DNA from: Fremontodendron californicum
Lineage: Eukaryota > Streptophyta > Magnoliopsida > Malvales > Malvaceae
Assembly (NCBI GenBank): GCA_030761205.1
Contig: JAULJL010000029.1
Span: 1,681,501-1,745,500, forward strand
DNA: 64,000 bases
Direction of reading: 5' to 3'
A program made the position numbers and the translations under genes. Positions 35,393-46,000 of this stretch are shown piece after piece. Below the pieces are notes generated by a model. The model made no database searches. It worked only from the letters and a program-made list of their open reading frames with translations, and had not been told where the DNA came from. Within the stretch, counting starts at the first letter, position 1. Each line of letters starts with the position of its first letter.

Positions 35393-35697
35393 TGCCAATC
35401 TTTATAACCTCCAAAATATTACCATATGTAGGGCTTACTTCTTTACCTGGCTGGTAGCCTCGGATCTCTATATTGTCCAAGGAAATCTGGCTTACCATTT
35501 ACAATGTCAAGTGCCTTATCCAAGATTAAGAGTTTCATTAAAATTGCATGCTTACTTTAGAGTAAAAGCAATTGTAGTTTTCAAAGAAACTTGAAAAAGC
35601 CATATCAGACAACAAAAATAAACCAACAAGAAAATTTCCCAACTCAAGATAGTTTGTGATCCAAGCTCAAGATTAAGTTCACATGGATACTGTTAGC

Positions 35698-35869
35698 CTA
35701 TGTTACTCTGACTCTTCATTTTTTTTGAAGTACCGTGTCCGACATCCGTGTCTGACGCATATCTGAACATGAGTATGGATGATCCTCCAAAGGTCCTTCA
35801 AATACATAAAAAAAAATTTTAAAAATTGAACACATCCGAAACACTCACTCCCGAATACGAGTAACATAG
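35698..35869. mobile_element. hAT-like MITE copy 6
   Basis: CTATGTTACTCTGACTC at the left and TACGAGTAACATAG at the right are inverted ends. The body contains GTGTCCGACATCCGTGTCTG and CTCCAAAGGTCCTTCAAATA. Flanking 8-mers do not match. Confidence 0.75.
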
Positions 35870-36240
35870 CTTTTAACAACTTCCGCAGATAAAACACCTT
35901 GCATGTTCTCCCTGATCAAATTACTTGTTAGCCACCATATCAAAGATCAGATTTAGTAATCAGTACGTTCTAGCTGATCAAAGATTTTTCCCAACTATTT
36001 TGCATTTTTATCTATCTTCTTGAAATTCTAATGTTAGTATAAAACGTATTGACACTGAATATATGCATATATTACAAAATTTCATGAGTAACCAAGAAAA
36101 CAAAACACAAACCAGAGAGCAGAATTAGATGAAATCATCATACACTTCATGAAGCTGATGCATTGGAGGTGAAATTTGAAATTAGTCGAACTTCATATAT
36201 AGGTTACTCTCTCCCTTCCCCGAGCCATATAGCAAGAATT

Positions 36241-36400
36241 TAAATAATGGTTGCAACGTGACGTTACGTTCGTTTTTTCGCGATTTCAGTTTTTTTTGTT
36301 GTCGATATTTATCGCAATTGACCACGATAATATTCATTACATCCGTAACCGCAATAAACACGACACGATCAAAAATATATTCATGATTGCAATTTAAATC
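36241..36400. repeat. Dispersed repeat, copy 2 (GTCGATATTTATCG core)
   Basis: Related to 34201-34340 through GTCGATATTTATCGCAATT and ACGATAATATTCATTAC. More GC-rich ends (GCAACGTGACGTTACGTTCG) survive in this copy. Confidence 0.5.
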
Positions 36401-36490
36401 TATACTATATATAGTTTATAAGCTTGGATCAAAATGCATTAATATATAAGCAATTTTTTAATGGAGTAGAAAAGTGAAAAACTCACGTAC

Positions 36491-36743
36491 TTCAGCAATG
36501 ATCCCTTGTCCAAAGCAAGAAGCAAATTTTGCATAGAAGCCATCATTTTAGCCTAAAGATCAGCAAGTTGTTGTTTCCACTTTCTCAAAATTAAGAAATA
36601 TTACAGAATAGTAATGTGCTAAATATCAAAACATAGAGAAACTCACAGATGTGTACATGACAACTTAAGGACATAATATAGACTATAACTCTCAATAAAT
36701 TGGTTGAATTATACGTTACCTGTCTCTGTTCAAAATCTGACAA
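36491..36743 (-). pseudogene. Two exon-like fragments
   Basis: On the minus strand, 36743-36720 is a 24 nt stretch bounded by TTTGCAG and GTAACG that reads LSDFEQRQ. Then 36552-36491 (62 nt), bounded by CTTTAG and GTACGTGAG, reads AKMMASMQNLLLALDKGSLL. The splice sites are good and phases are compatible, which suggests a piece of a real or decayed gene. No start or end was found. Confidence 0.3.
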
Positions 36744-37019
36744 CTGCAAAGCTTAATTTAGCCTCAAACACCAGGACTAGACAGTATTTACCATCTTCTG
36801 TGACCTAAGACATGATGACAAAATAAGGAAAATTTCTAAGGTAAGTGGTTTAGTATAAGCATCCTAGAATTGTGACCATTAGATGAAAAATGATTCATTT
36901 GAACTGTTAAAACAAACAAAAAAAATTAATCGGTTAACCCGGTCATATAAAGATGAAAAGGGGAGAGATATCTAAACCCCAACTCTAAAACATCATTCTC
37001 CCTCTCAAAAGGATTTATA

Positions 37020-37205
37020 TTTGATGCAAGTATCCTACGATTCCACCTGTTAAAAGTTAAATTGTAGGATTATGGTTAGAGTTAGGGTTAGGATTAGGAT
37101 TAGGATTGGAGTTAAGAGTTAGGGGTTAGTTTTTTTAATGAGCTATCATTGTAAAATTCACTGTCAGTGCATAGACCTATACACTGACAGTGCATCAAAT
37201 ACAAA
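37020..37205. mobile_element. MITE with telomere-like core, copy 2
   Basis: Right part has the inverted pair ACTGTCAGTGCATAG / CTATACACTGACAGTG. The left part reads GTTAGAGTTAGGGTTAGGAT and further TTAGGAT and TTAGGGG units (about 37077-37128). It matches the reverse complement of 34330-34500 in word order, which shows the TTAGGG-like repeats travel as part of a transposon rather than marking an old telomere. Confidence 0.55.
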
Positions 37206-37750
37206 CTCCTCTCAAAAATCTCCAATTTGAAAAAACCCTCTCACCCCTCCATCCGTCATCGACTGTTACCCTAATTTTAAATTTTGTATTTTTACATGGT
37301 ACATTTGTTAACACTTTCAGTTTAGCCTCATTAATTATTAATTAATTTTTTATATTTCCCTTATCAATTAATCAAATAGATGCATAGACATTAATTATTG
37401 TATTAATAATTTTTATTCTATGTTCATATATAACAAAAAATAATTAAAAAATTAAATAACTATAATATTTAATGTAATTTATACATTTAACTCTTTTTAC
37501 TTTTTCTAAACCTATGTAATGCTTTTTTTTTAATGAATAATCAGATTCTTATTTTAGTTATTTTAGATAGACTAGATTTTTTTCTTGAGACTTTAATTTT
37601 ATTAAATCTTTCACATATGCAATATTAATTATAATATTTGAAATTTGAAAAAAAAAATTACTAAAAAAATTTATACATTGTTTGTAAATTTAATATCATT
37701 ATTATATTTAAATTTAGCATTTTCATATACAAGTTTTATTATTGCTTTAA

Positions 37751-37781
<31 letters not shown>

Positions 37782-38186
37782 ATGTCAGCCCCCCTAAACA
37801 CGATTCCTGCCTTCATCATTGTAAGTTCCTATCCTTTGTGTGGACAATATTTAATATAGTGTTATTAAATTGATGATTTATTTATGACAATGTGACCTAA
37901 TAATGAGCTATTTTTTTTATAGGCTCATAGAAAGCTGGGAGCAAAATGGAAACAACTGCATGCTACCGAAAATGAGCTTTTTTATAAAGTAGACAACAGC
38001 TCAAAAAGAGCAACATAAAAATCAAATGGAAGACTGTAAAAGACAGAGTGGATGTTGATGAAAGAAATAAGGTAACATTTATTAAAAAATATTTGATTGA
38101 AGAATTAATATTTAAAAGTAAAGTAGTTTAAATGAAACATTAAGGAATGATATGTAGATTTAATAAATGTACTTATATGTAGGGGT
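37206..38186. other. AT-rich intergenic DNA
   Basis: Mostly AT-rich, with (CT)n/(TA)n at about 37751-37780. A short exon-like segment near 37925-38070 precedes the mobile-domain relic and could belong to it, but no consistent frame was found. Confidence 0.4.
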
Positions 38187-38442
38187 TTGTTTCGAAACGT
38201 TGTAGTCCATTGAAATTGTTCAAGTTGTTTGAGCAACTCAAGGTTCAAAAAAAAAAGGTGCTCTCGAAAGTGTTGTGTTCGGTCCACTACTCAAGAGTCG
38301 AACACTTCGAAGAGAACTATGTCAATGGTTTGTTGAGAACTTTGATGTTGCATCCAGCTCAATTAAAGTGCATGGGCAAAGTATTGCTTTAACAGTGGAG
38401 GATGTTGAAGCTATACTTGGTTTGCCAAACGAAAGAATCGAG
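38187..38442 (+). pseudogene. Relic of a plant mobile-domain-like gene
   Basis: Two overlapping frames read KLFEQLKVQKKKVLSKVL and then ELCQWFVENFDVASSSIKVH, GQSIALTVEDVEAILGLPNE. The switch in frame near 38280 shows a frameshift. The LTVEDVEAILGLP phrase resembles plant mobile domain (aminotransferase-like) proteins found in transposons and their domesticated relatives. The exon ends at ATCGAG followed by GTATCT, a usable donor, twelve bases before a copia insertion. Confidence 0.55.
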
Positions 38443-38454
38443 GTATCTATTATT

Positions 38455-38761
38455 TGTTGGGAATAGTGTGACAACCCACAACAAGCATTGAATAAGAAAG
38501 GAAATAAAATAACACAAATATTAACGTGGTTCAGTCCCTTTGGCCAACGTCCACGATCCCAAAGGGATAAAATACTCCACACAACTTCTACTCAAGTGTA
38601 TAGACTCTCTCTCTCAAGCGGTGATTTCTCCCCAAAGCCAAGACTCTTACTTATAGGTGAGAACTCCCCTTGGCTTAACATAATTACTCAATATGGGATG
38701 AGAACTCCCCTTGGCTTAACCAAGTTACTCGATGTGGGACTTGGACTCAATATACTCAACA
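38455..38761 (-). repeat. 3' LTR of the copia element
   Basis: 307 bp with TG...CA ends. It contains a 41 bp internal tandem duplication (38658-38698 and 38699-38739) starting TGAGAACTCCCCTTGGCTTA. Confidence 0.85.
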
Positions 38762-40098
38762 AATCCTCCATTGAGTCAAAGTCCCAATTACCTCAATCTT
38801 CTCTGAAATATGAACTCTCTTCTCAATTTTCTTCTTCTTCTCTACTTTGTTATCTTCAAGCGTTCGTCTTATGGAATGGCCTTCCAAATAACAAATGTTC
38901 TTCTCGCCTTTTCTACCTTGTAGAACCAAGTGGTTTCCCTTATACACTTTGCACTTCTTCTCGATTCTCACATACTTGCACCCATGCGATGTCATCTCTC
39001 CCAATGAAATAATATTGACATTAGCAGTAGGTTCATACCTCACATTGGAAACATCTTGGACTTTACCATTGTGGAGCTTCAGGCGAATTTTTCCCATGCC
39101 TTCAATTTTCAGCTTCAGTAGTAAACATGGCTTGATCCTTACACACATTGATGCAGCCAAAATCTCCATCCTTTTGCAAAGTAGTAAACATGGCTTGATC
39201 CTTACACATATGCACATCAGCAGCAGAATCTAACACTCATTTAGAATGACTTTCAAAAGAGACATTACCTTATACATAAAGCAAATCAGCATGATCATCG
39301 GTTTCAACTACATTAGCATCAACCTTTACATTCCCTTTTTGCAGCTTTAGACTCTTCAAGTCTTCTTGCATTTGTGGACATTGAGACTAAAAGTGCCCAT
39401 CTTCTTCGCAGTAGTAGCACCTCACATCACTATAGTCTATCCCTCAAGACTTTTCTCGTTGTCAACTTCTACCACGGGAAGTGTTCCTTCCTCTTTGAAA
39501 TATCTCCACAGCTAGTACGCTTCCACTTTTGTTGGCGTGATCTTCTCTATACATCCTCTGATCATCTCGCAGAACACTGGTTACATCATCTAGCTTGATG
39601 GTATTTTTGCCAACCAACAGCAATCTTACCAATGATCTGTAAGATTGCGGTAGTGAAGCTAATAAAGCAATTGCTTGCTCTTCATCACTTAGATTCTCTG
39701 ATATATTCAGCAATTGACAAACTAGCTGATTAAACTCATTAATATGATCATGCAGATTATCTCTTTCCATTTTCAGTGTGTATAAGTCAATTTTCAAGCA
39801 CAGACGATTGGTTACTGATTCCAACGCATAAATCTCCTCCAACTTTTTTCAAATCCTAGTAGGTGTTTACTCATTTAACACATTGTACTTAATTGCAAGA
39901 GCAAAAGCTAACCTGATTGTGCTTGCAGCTTTCCTCTGTATTGACTTCCACTCGCTTTCTTTAATCTCGTTAGGTTTTGTTTCATCCAAGACAGCATCAA
40001 GACCTTGTTGCACCAAATGATCTTGTATGGTGCACTGCCACATAGTGATTGCTTTTCCCATCAAAGAGCGGGGCTTCAAATTTCATCACACCAGCCAT
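38762..40098 (-). pseudogene. Copia gag / protease-region remnant
   Basis: The gag ATG is at 40098-40096 (MAGVMKFEAPLFDG). A frame change near 40070 leads to 40079-39867 and, past a stop near 39867, to 39842-39462, with LYTLKMERDNLHDHINEFNQ and LLASLPQSYRSLV, typical of the copia gag family. Frame 39217-38756 has LKLHNGKVQDVSNVRY and NIISLGEM, found between protease and GAG-pre-integrase regions. A 27-29 bp phrase (ACATGGCTTGATCCTTACAC) is duplicated at about 39119 and 39182. Not functional. Confidence 0.85.
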
Positions 40099-40213
40099 AC
40101 TATGATGAAGCACTCCTTTCCTCTTGACAACAACTCTTTTCTCTCGAACCAAAAACTCTGATACCAGTTGTTGGGAATAGCGTAGCAGCCCAATAACAAG
40201 CATAACCCACAAC

Positions 40214-42153
40214 ACTATTATGGAAAGAGAAGACAGTCTTACCCTTTGTAAGAAGTTTAATCTTTCAAGTCAACGAAAGATAATCTTTGTTAGTATTGAG
40301 AAAGAAATGCTGGAATTGGATGTGGATTCAATTAGACACATAAAATAGTAATTTTATAGGTCTTTATTTTTATTTTCTTCTTGTGATTTGTAAATTTCAT
40401 TGTAAAGGAGTTAATTTTTAAGTTCTTCCTAAATATAATGCCATGGGAAGGAGAAACACCAATAGAAAGATACATATTGTATTTTTTTAATCAAATTGAA
40501 ATTTAAAATTATACTCAATCTAAATGTCAAGTTCGAATTAATTTAAATTTCACTAATTTTAAATACAGTTAAAATTTTATATATTTTAAAAACTTCAAAA
40601 GTATACCTCCAAGTTTACAATTATTCCAAATTCAAATCTTGGAATGAGTAAAATGAAATTTATAATATGAGAAAAAAACTACCTCTAATATCACATGTAC
40701 TACAAAATCCTATATACTCGTCTCTCATTTTTTTTCTATCTTTTCTTTTTTAAATTTCCCAAAATTATATCTTTTTTTATACTTATATCTTACTTTTTTA
40801 TATCAAAACTATTTTTCATATGTTCTTTTTTAAAAATTGACATTAAAATCTATGGAATGTGGAATTTATAAAAATAATTAAAATTTTAATATTAAATATA
40901 CAAAAACCAAAGTTTTTTTTCTTAAATTTCATAAAAGTAAAAAAAAAATAATAATAATAATTTGAGACGGAGAAAATAGTTAAATTTCATAGACAACCAC
41001 TCTTTTTTTTACATCTAATCCTTTTTATTATTTTAATTGTTTAATTGTAAGACTACCATTTTATTTTTATAATAATAGAAAAGAACTTCAGATTTAAATA
41101 TAATATTTGAAAAGTTAAAAGTCTCTTACCCTAAAAGTGAAAGGTTAAGATCACAAAAAAAATATATATATATATATAGATAAGGTTAAATATCAAAATG
41201 AAATTTTATAAAATAAAATTTAAAAAAAAAAAAGTATAATGCATTTTAAATTCATTTTGCAGAGATCACTTCTTCCTAAGCTGACCATGGGTGGGCCTTG
41301 GTGGGCTAGAGACAAGGCAGACTTAATGACGTTAAGCTCAAACTTAGTCTAACCCACCCATGAAATTACATTATTAAAATAATTAATTGTTTGATTAATA
41401 TTTTAATGTGTTTGTATTAAATTTAAATGAAATTTTAACTTTTAATGAAAAATAGAATTGTTTTATATTTGATTGATCATTAAAATTAAAATTTTAATAT
41501 TCCATTAACAAATCACGGCCAAAATATATATATATATATTAATAATTCAACTAAAAACATGCCAAGATGGAATTTCTTAATTAGACATATCCAAAAATCA
41601 AGTTATCTACTCAACCCAAATAAAGCCAAGCTTAACATAGATATTTTCAAATCCGAGCCCTACCCGAATTATTATTTAATAAATAAAAAATATTTTTTAT
41701 TTAAATTTAATAATAAAATTTAAAAATAATTTATTAATATTTTTTAAATAATAATTCAAGCCTTTTGAATCCGCTAAGCTAAATCAAGCTTTGAACAAAA
41801 AGTTTTTACTATCCAAACGGAGCCCAATCCATAGACAAAGCTACTCTTATAATACATGAAAGCAATCTAAAGTAATTCATAATTAATTTCAGAAAAATGC
41901 ATTGAATCTAAATCCACTTCAATTGTTACAAACATTCATTCTCAAAATCCTTTTAAGCTGAATGATATGATAATATTGGAGTAAATCTGTTGAAAGAACA
42001 CACTATTTTATCAGCTGAATCATCATAATACAATACACCTTCTAATTCTAGAGTTACACAATAATATCATCCTTTACCATTCAAAGAATTGGAAACAAAA
42101 AACAATGTGTTCAATGCAAACTGAAGTGATGATGCCCTGCCCTCAATTGTTGC
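40214..42153. other. AT-rich intergenic DNA
   Basis: The first 150 bp may hold further relic of the mobile-domain gene split by the copia insertion. The rest is very AT-rich with no gene, apart from a MITE-like element at 41283-41836 and (TA)n runs at about 41161-41180 and 41524-41540. Confidence 0.45.
41283..41836. mobile_element. MITE-like element, relative of 21405-21906
   Basis: Left end GACCATGGGTGGGCC and right end GGAGCCCAATCCATAGAC are an imperfect inverted repeat of about 15 bp. The interior is AT-rich. No coding capacity. Confidence 0.45.
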
Positions 42154-43024
42154 TCATAGCTCATGTCTCCCATTTCTTCTGTTTCTGATAAAAGGACAAA
42201 ATTATTGGTTGCTATTTCAACTATTGACTAATGATTTCATACTGAATCAACTATTCCAATTAGAAAACTTTGAAGACAAAGATATGGCAAATCCCAACTT
42301 ATAATATATAATGGCACAAACCAAGGAGAATTCCTAGGAAATGAAGGCAATGAAACAGACTATGATAGTTTAAACTCCAACAGGCCATTCACATGTCCTA
42401 AGATGAACAGAAAGTAGCAACAATTTTATTTCATACGCTTATTTAGAACAGGTTTTACTTGATTTCCAATGAAACTTCATGCATAATGTTAAAAGTTTAC
42501 AAAACAAAAGAAATTCACCCTACTTGGCATTAGAGATTAAATGCTATTCTTGGTCCCTTGCAACCTTACCAAACAGCTTAATCTGATAGGTGAAGGACCA
42601 AGAACAAATTTTAACATCTAACAAGTCAATCAATCTTCATGATAAATCAGTTGCAAGATGAGGTTGTGGAAACTCATGTTTGACAGGATCACTCCTGCCG
42701 CTACATAGACCCCACTAACACTATTCATGCTGTTGGAGCATAACTTAATGCAAGCAAGCTTTTTTTACACTTAAATACTGAGAAGTAAAAAGTTTGATAC
42801 TATCCCTTTTTTTACTAGTAAAGATATATCTAATGAAAAAAGTTAAAATTAAAAAAAACTTCAATCAAGCAAGCTTTTTTTACACTTATCACCTTACAAA
42901 AAAGCACACCTAGGCACGCACCAAACGTGCACCTGATCAAATGCATCTCACCTAAAAGGGTTTGAGGCACTTTTGTCGCACACACCTTGACAACACTAAT
43001 CTAGATTGATTTGATTCTCTAGCT

Positions 43025-43085
<61 letters not shown>

Positions 43086-46000
43086 ATTGTACTACTTGAA
43101 TAAATATAGAGAAAGAACCATATTCTTCATCTTCTTCTCTTTTACAAAATCAAAAACCAAATTGATAACTTCTCTTTTCTTTATGAAATAAGGTCCAAAT
43201 TTACCACTCTAGTTAAGATAATCAATCAAATTTACCATCAATCTTTGAAAGATTGCAATTTTACTACTATACTTTCTAATTTGATTCAAAAATGGTCAAA
43301 AGTTAAAAAAATTTCCATTATTTTTCAAGGAATATTCTTTTCCGATTAATTTTTGACTATTTTTCAACCAGTTTTTTCAAGGAATTGGTTCTAAAAGACA
43401 AAACCATAAATGTAGTTTACCTTATAGAAGAGATGTATTTCTCTACATCTGGTTTTTGTTCAACATCATAGGCAAACCATTTTTCATCAGGTGCAACTGG
43501 ATCTAAGGTCCCAATATCTGTTCGTTAAATATAAGTAATGACTTAAGCTTCCAAATTCATATGGTTGATAAACACATTAAAGTAATGCATTAAGCCCTAA
43601 CCTTGAAGCAAAATATACTTTTCACTGGTATACCCTCTCAGTCTCCAGAAAGCATGACCACTAACATCCAATATAATAGGCGCTGTTCTAACAGCATCAG
43701 ATCTTTGTCTCTCTGCAACGATTACAAAGGAATGTCAGACTGTTTACAATGTGAGAACATGTGTACCAAAACATGGGAGCATTTCATCTACAATTCTTTT
43801 TACTACAATTACCCAATCACAATCAAGAATTATGTAAGGATCCACCACTTGTAAGTGTGGACTCCACATAATATTTTGAGACCCTACAATCTACATAACT
43901 CTGAATGCTGATTGGTTAATTATAGTGCACTTATTGTAGGTGATATGCTCCCTCAAAACATGTATTGAGAAGTAGTTTTCTGCACGAAGCACAAAAGTTG
44001 AAACAGTTAGAAATGGAATAATCCATTAGAACAAATAAGGAAAAAGCCAGGGTACACTTTTAATTACCAGTATATCAGTTTCATAATTTAGATACAAATA
44101 AACTGCATTGCTACAAACAAGGTCAAGCATCTTCAACTAGAGCCTCAGAAACATAAAACTTTTATCTTTTAACTCTATTAATGTCAAGTATTAACCAGTT
44201 TAACTTCATAAAAGTTAAAGATGAAAATAACATTTCTATTTATGTATAACAGAAAATTCTAGCACATATTAGAAGTTAGAATGCTATAATTTAACAGTTT
44301 CTAAAACCTTTCAGATTTATTAGCTTTTAAGCAATGGCACTTAAAATAGTAGTGACTATTCAATATTCAAAAGCTTAAGAAAAGGTAATGCATATGTTCA
44401 ATGCAATATATCCTTAAATACACAATAACTATTCCCCATCTACTTTGGAACGTGTGTGTGTGTGTGTGTTGGGTGGGAGAAGAGGATTGCATAGTTCATG
44501 AGCAACATAAATGAGTTTATGCACATTTTCCAAATATTTGCTTGAACTATAGAAATAAGAAATTGAGAACATACTCTTTGGTAACATGCCCACTGCCTGG
44601 ACCACATCTGCATGAACTTGAGCTGCTTCTTTTTTTATTTGTGTAATAAGAGTCTCATGCTCAGAAACTGACAGAGGAGCACCACTTTTTTCAATAATAG
44701 CTTTGGCAACCTCATCATGCATTTTCTGCCTTAATTGTTTTTCCTGTAGTAAGTAAAAAAGTCAGTTTTGCATGAAGATGCTTAAGATAAATACATCTAT
44801 GTCAAAAAATGCATGTAATATAACATGCATTACCTTATCCCTTGCAACAAGAATCTTTTCTTTTGCTTCCTTCTCTCTATCACCAAACTTCAAATTTTGT
44901 TTGTCAATCCAATTCCTCAATGTTCTGAAAATTTACAGAAGAATGAAAAGAAAAGAGTTCTAATTTGTAAAAGAGATATTTACAAAAGAATGAAAAGAAA
45001 AGAATTCTAATTTGTAAAAGACCAGGCTTTGGCTTTCATCATTCTTACTTACATAGTGCAAAGGGCTTCATCACATAAAATGTTTAAGAGTTTAAGCTTT
45101 ATAGAACTGTCTAACATATTATATACATCCACGCCATTATCATAAATATCAGAAGGAACTTCTTCCAGTGCACATTGGGATTCAGACACACATTGGCCAA
45201 GGGCTCGGAACCATGAACCGTTGTCACTTGCTCTTAATGGTGGAAATCTGAACAGCCAATACAGCAGAAAATTATAATTTATTTCTAAAAAAAAAAAGAT
45301 GAAATTCAGCAGTTAGGGGCATTGATTTATACTTTTTCCCCATATCTTTTTGTATTAGAGACAACAATTGTATATGAATTTGCACTACTGGAGAGTACTG
45401 TAATCGGCATCTGCCACGTCCACGCATTATTTCTCTGATTACAGATTCTGCTTGCCCTTTCTTCATATCAAGAACCTGAAACATAACAAGCAAGAGAAGA
45501 ACCAAAAATAATCACTAAATTAAGAAAGCTTGGGCAGGTAAAACAAAAACAAACAATAACACTTGACAATTGACATTATAATTAAACAGTAAGTACTTTC
45601 AATCAACAAGTATTTTCCAATGTAAGAAATAAAAAAAAATTACAACACAGAGAACAGAAGCACCCATTTTCCAAGGGAAGGGCAGAATGATATGCTTTAT
45701 CAGACATGTCTTGTGAAGGGATGTATACAACAAATCAGAATTTCATGACTCATAAATCCACATTACAGAAAATTCATCATAACAAGGTTTTTATCATCAA
45801 ATAGTTCTATATTATTCAACTATTGATAACAGTAAGATTTAAAATGATGTATCTAGGCCTGAATGTTAAATTAAAAAAAAAATACTAAACTATCTTACAT
45901 ACCTCTCCAAAAGCTGCACAAAACTCTAAGAATTGTAATGCATGACCGACATCTTTGGGAGGTAAATCAATGCCTGCAACAGTTATTAAGCTGGTGCCCT

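Larger units (their letters stand above)
33834..35697. other. 3' flank and AT-rich intergenic DNA
   Basis: Includes the probable 3' UTR of the 31107 gene in its first 200-300 bp. Further on are a repeat fragment (34201-34340), a telomere-like MITE (34330-34500) and (TA)n at 35357-35389. No gene is supported. Confidence 0.45.
38455..40213 (-). mobile_element. Non-autonomous Ty1/copia element with collapsed 5' LTR
   Basis: The 3' LTR is 38455-38761 (TGTTGGG to CAACA, 307 bp). Next to it is a short purine tract (minus strand CTCAATGGAGGATT). The right (5') LTR is only about 45 bp, 40169-40213, starting with the same TGTTGGGAATAG and also ending CAACA. CTCTGATACCA at 40156-40166 is the complement of TGGTATCAGAG, the initiator tRNA-Met primer site of copia elements. 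The interior has gag and protease-region remains only; integrase, reverse transcriptase and RNase H are missing. Confidence 0.85.

Noticed and set aside
37077..37128. Ancient chromosome end or fusion point
   Set aside because: The TTAGGG-like units are degenerate and lie in a MITE that has a second copy nearby.
38488..39012. 174-residue plus-strand frame
   Set aside because: Antisense to copia LTR and gag-region DNA on the minus strand.
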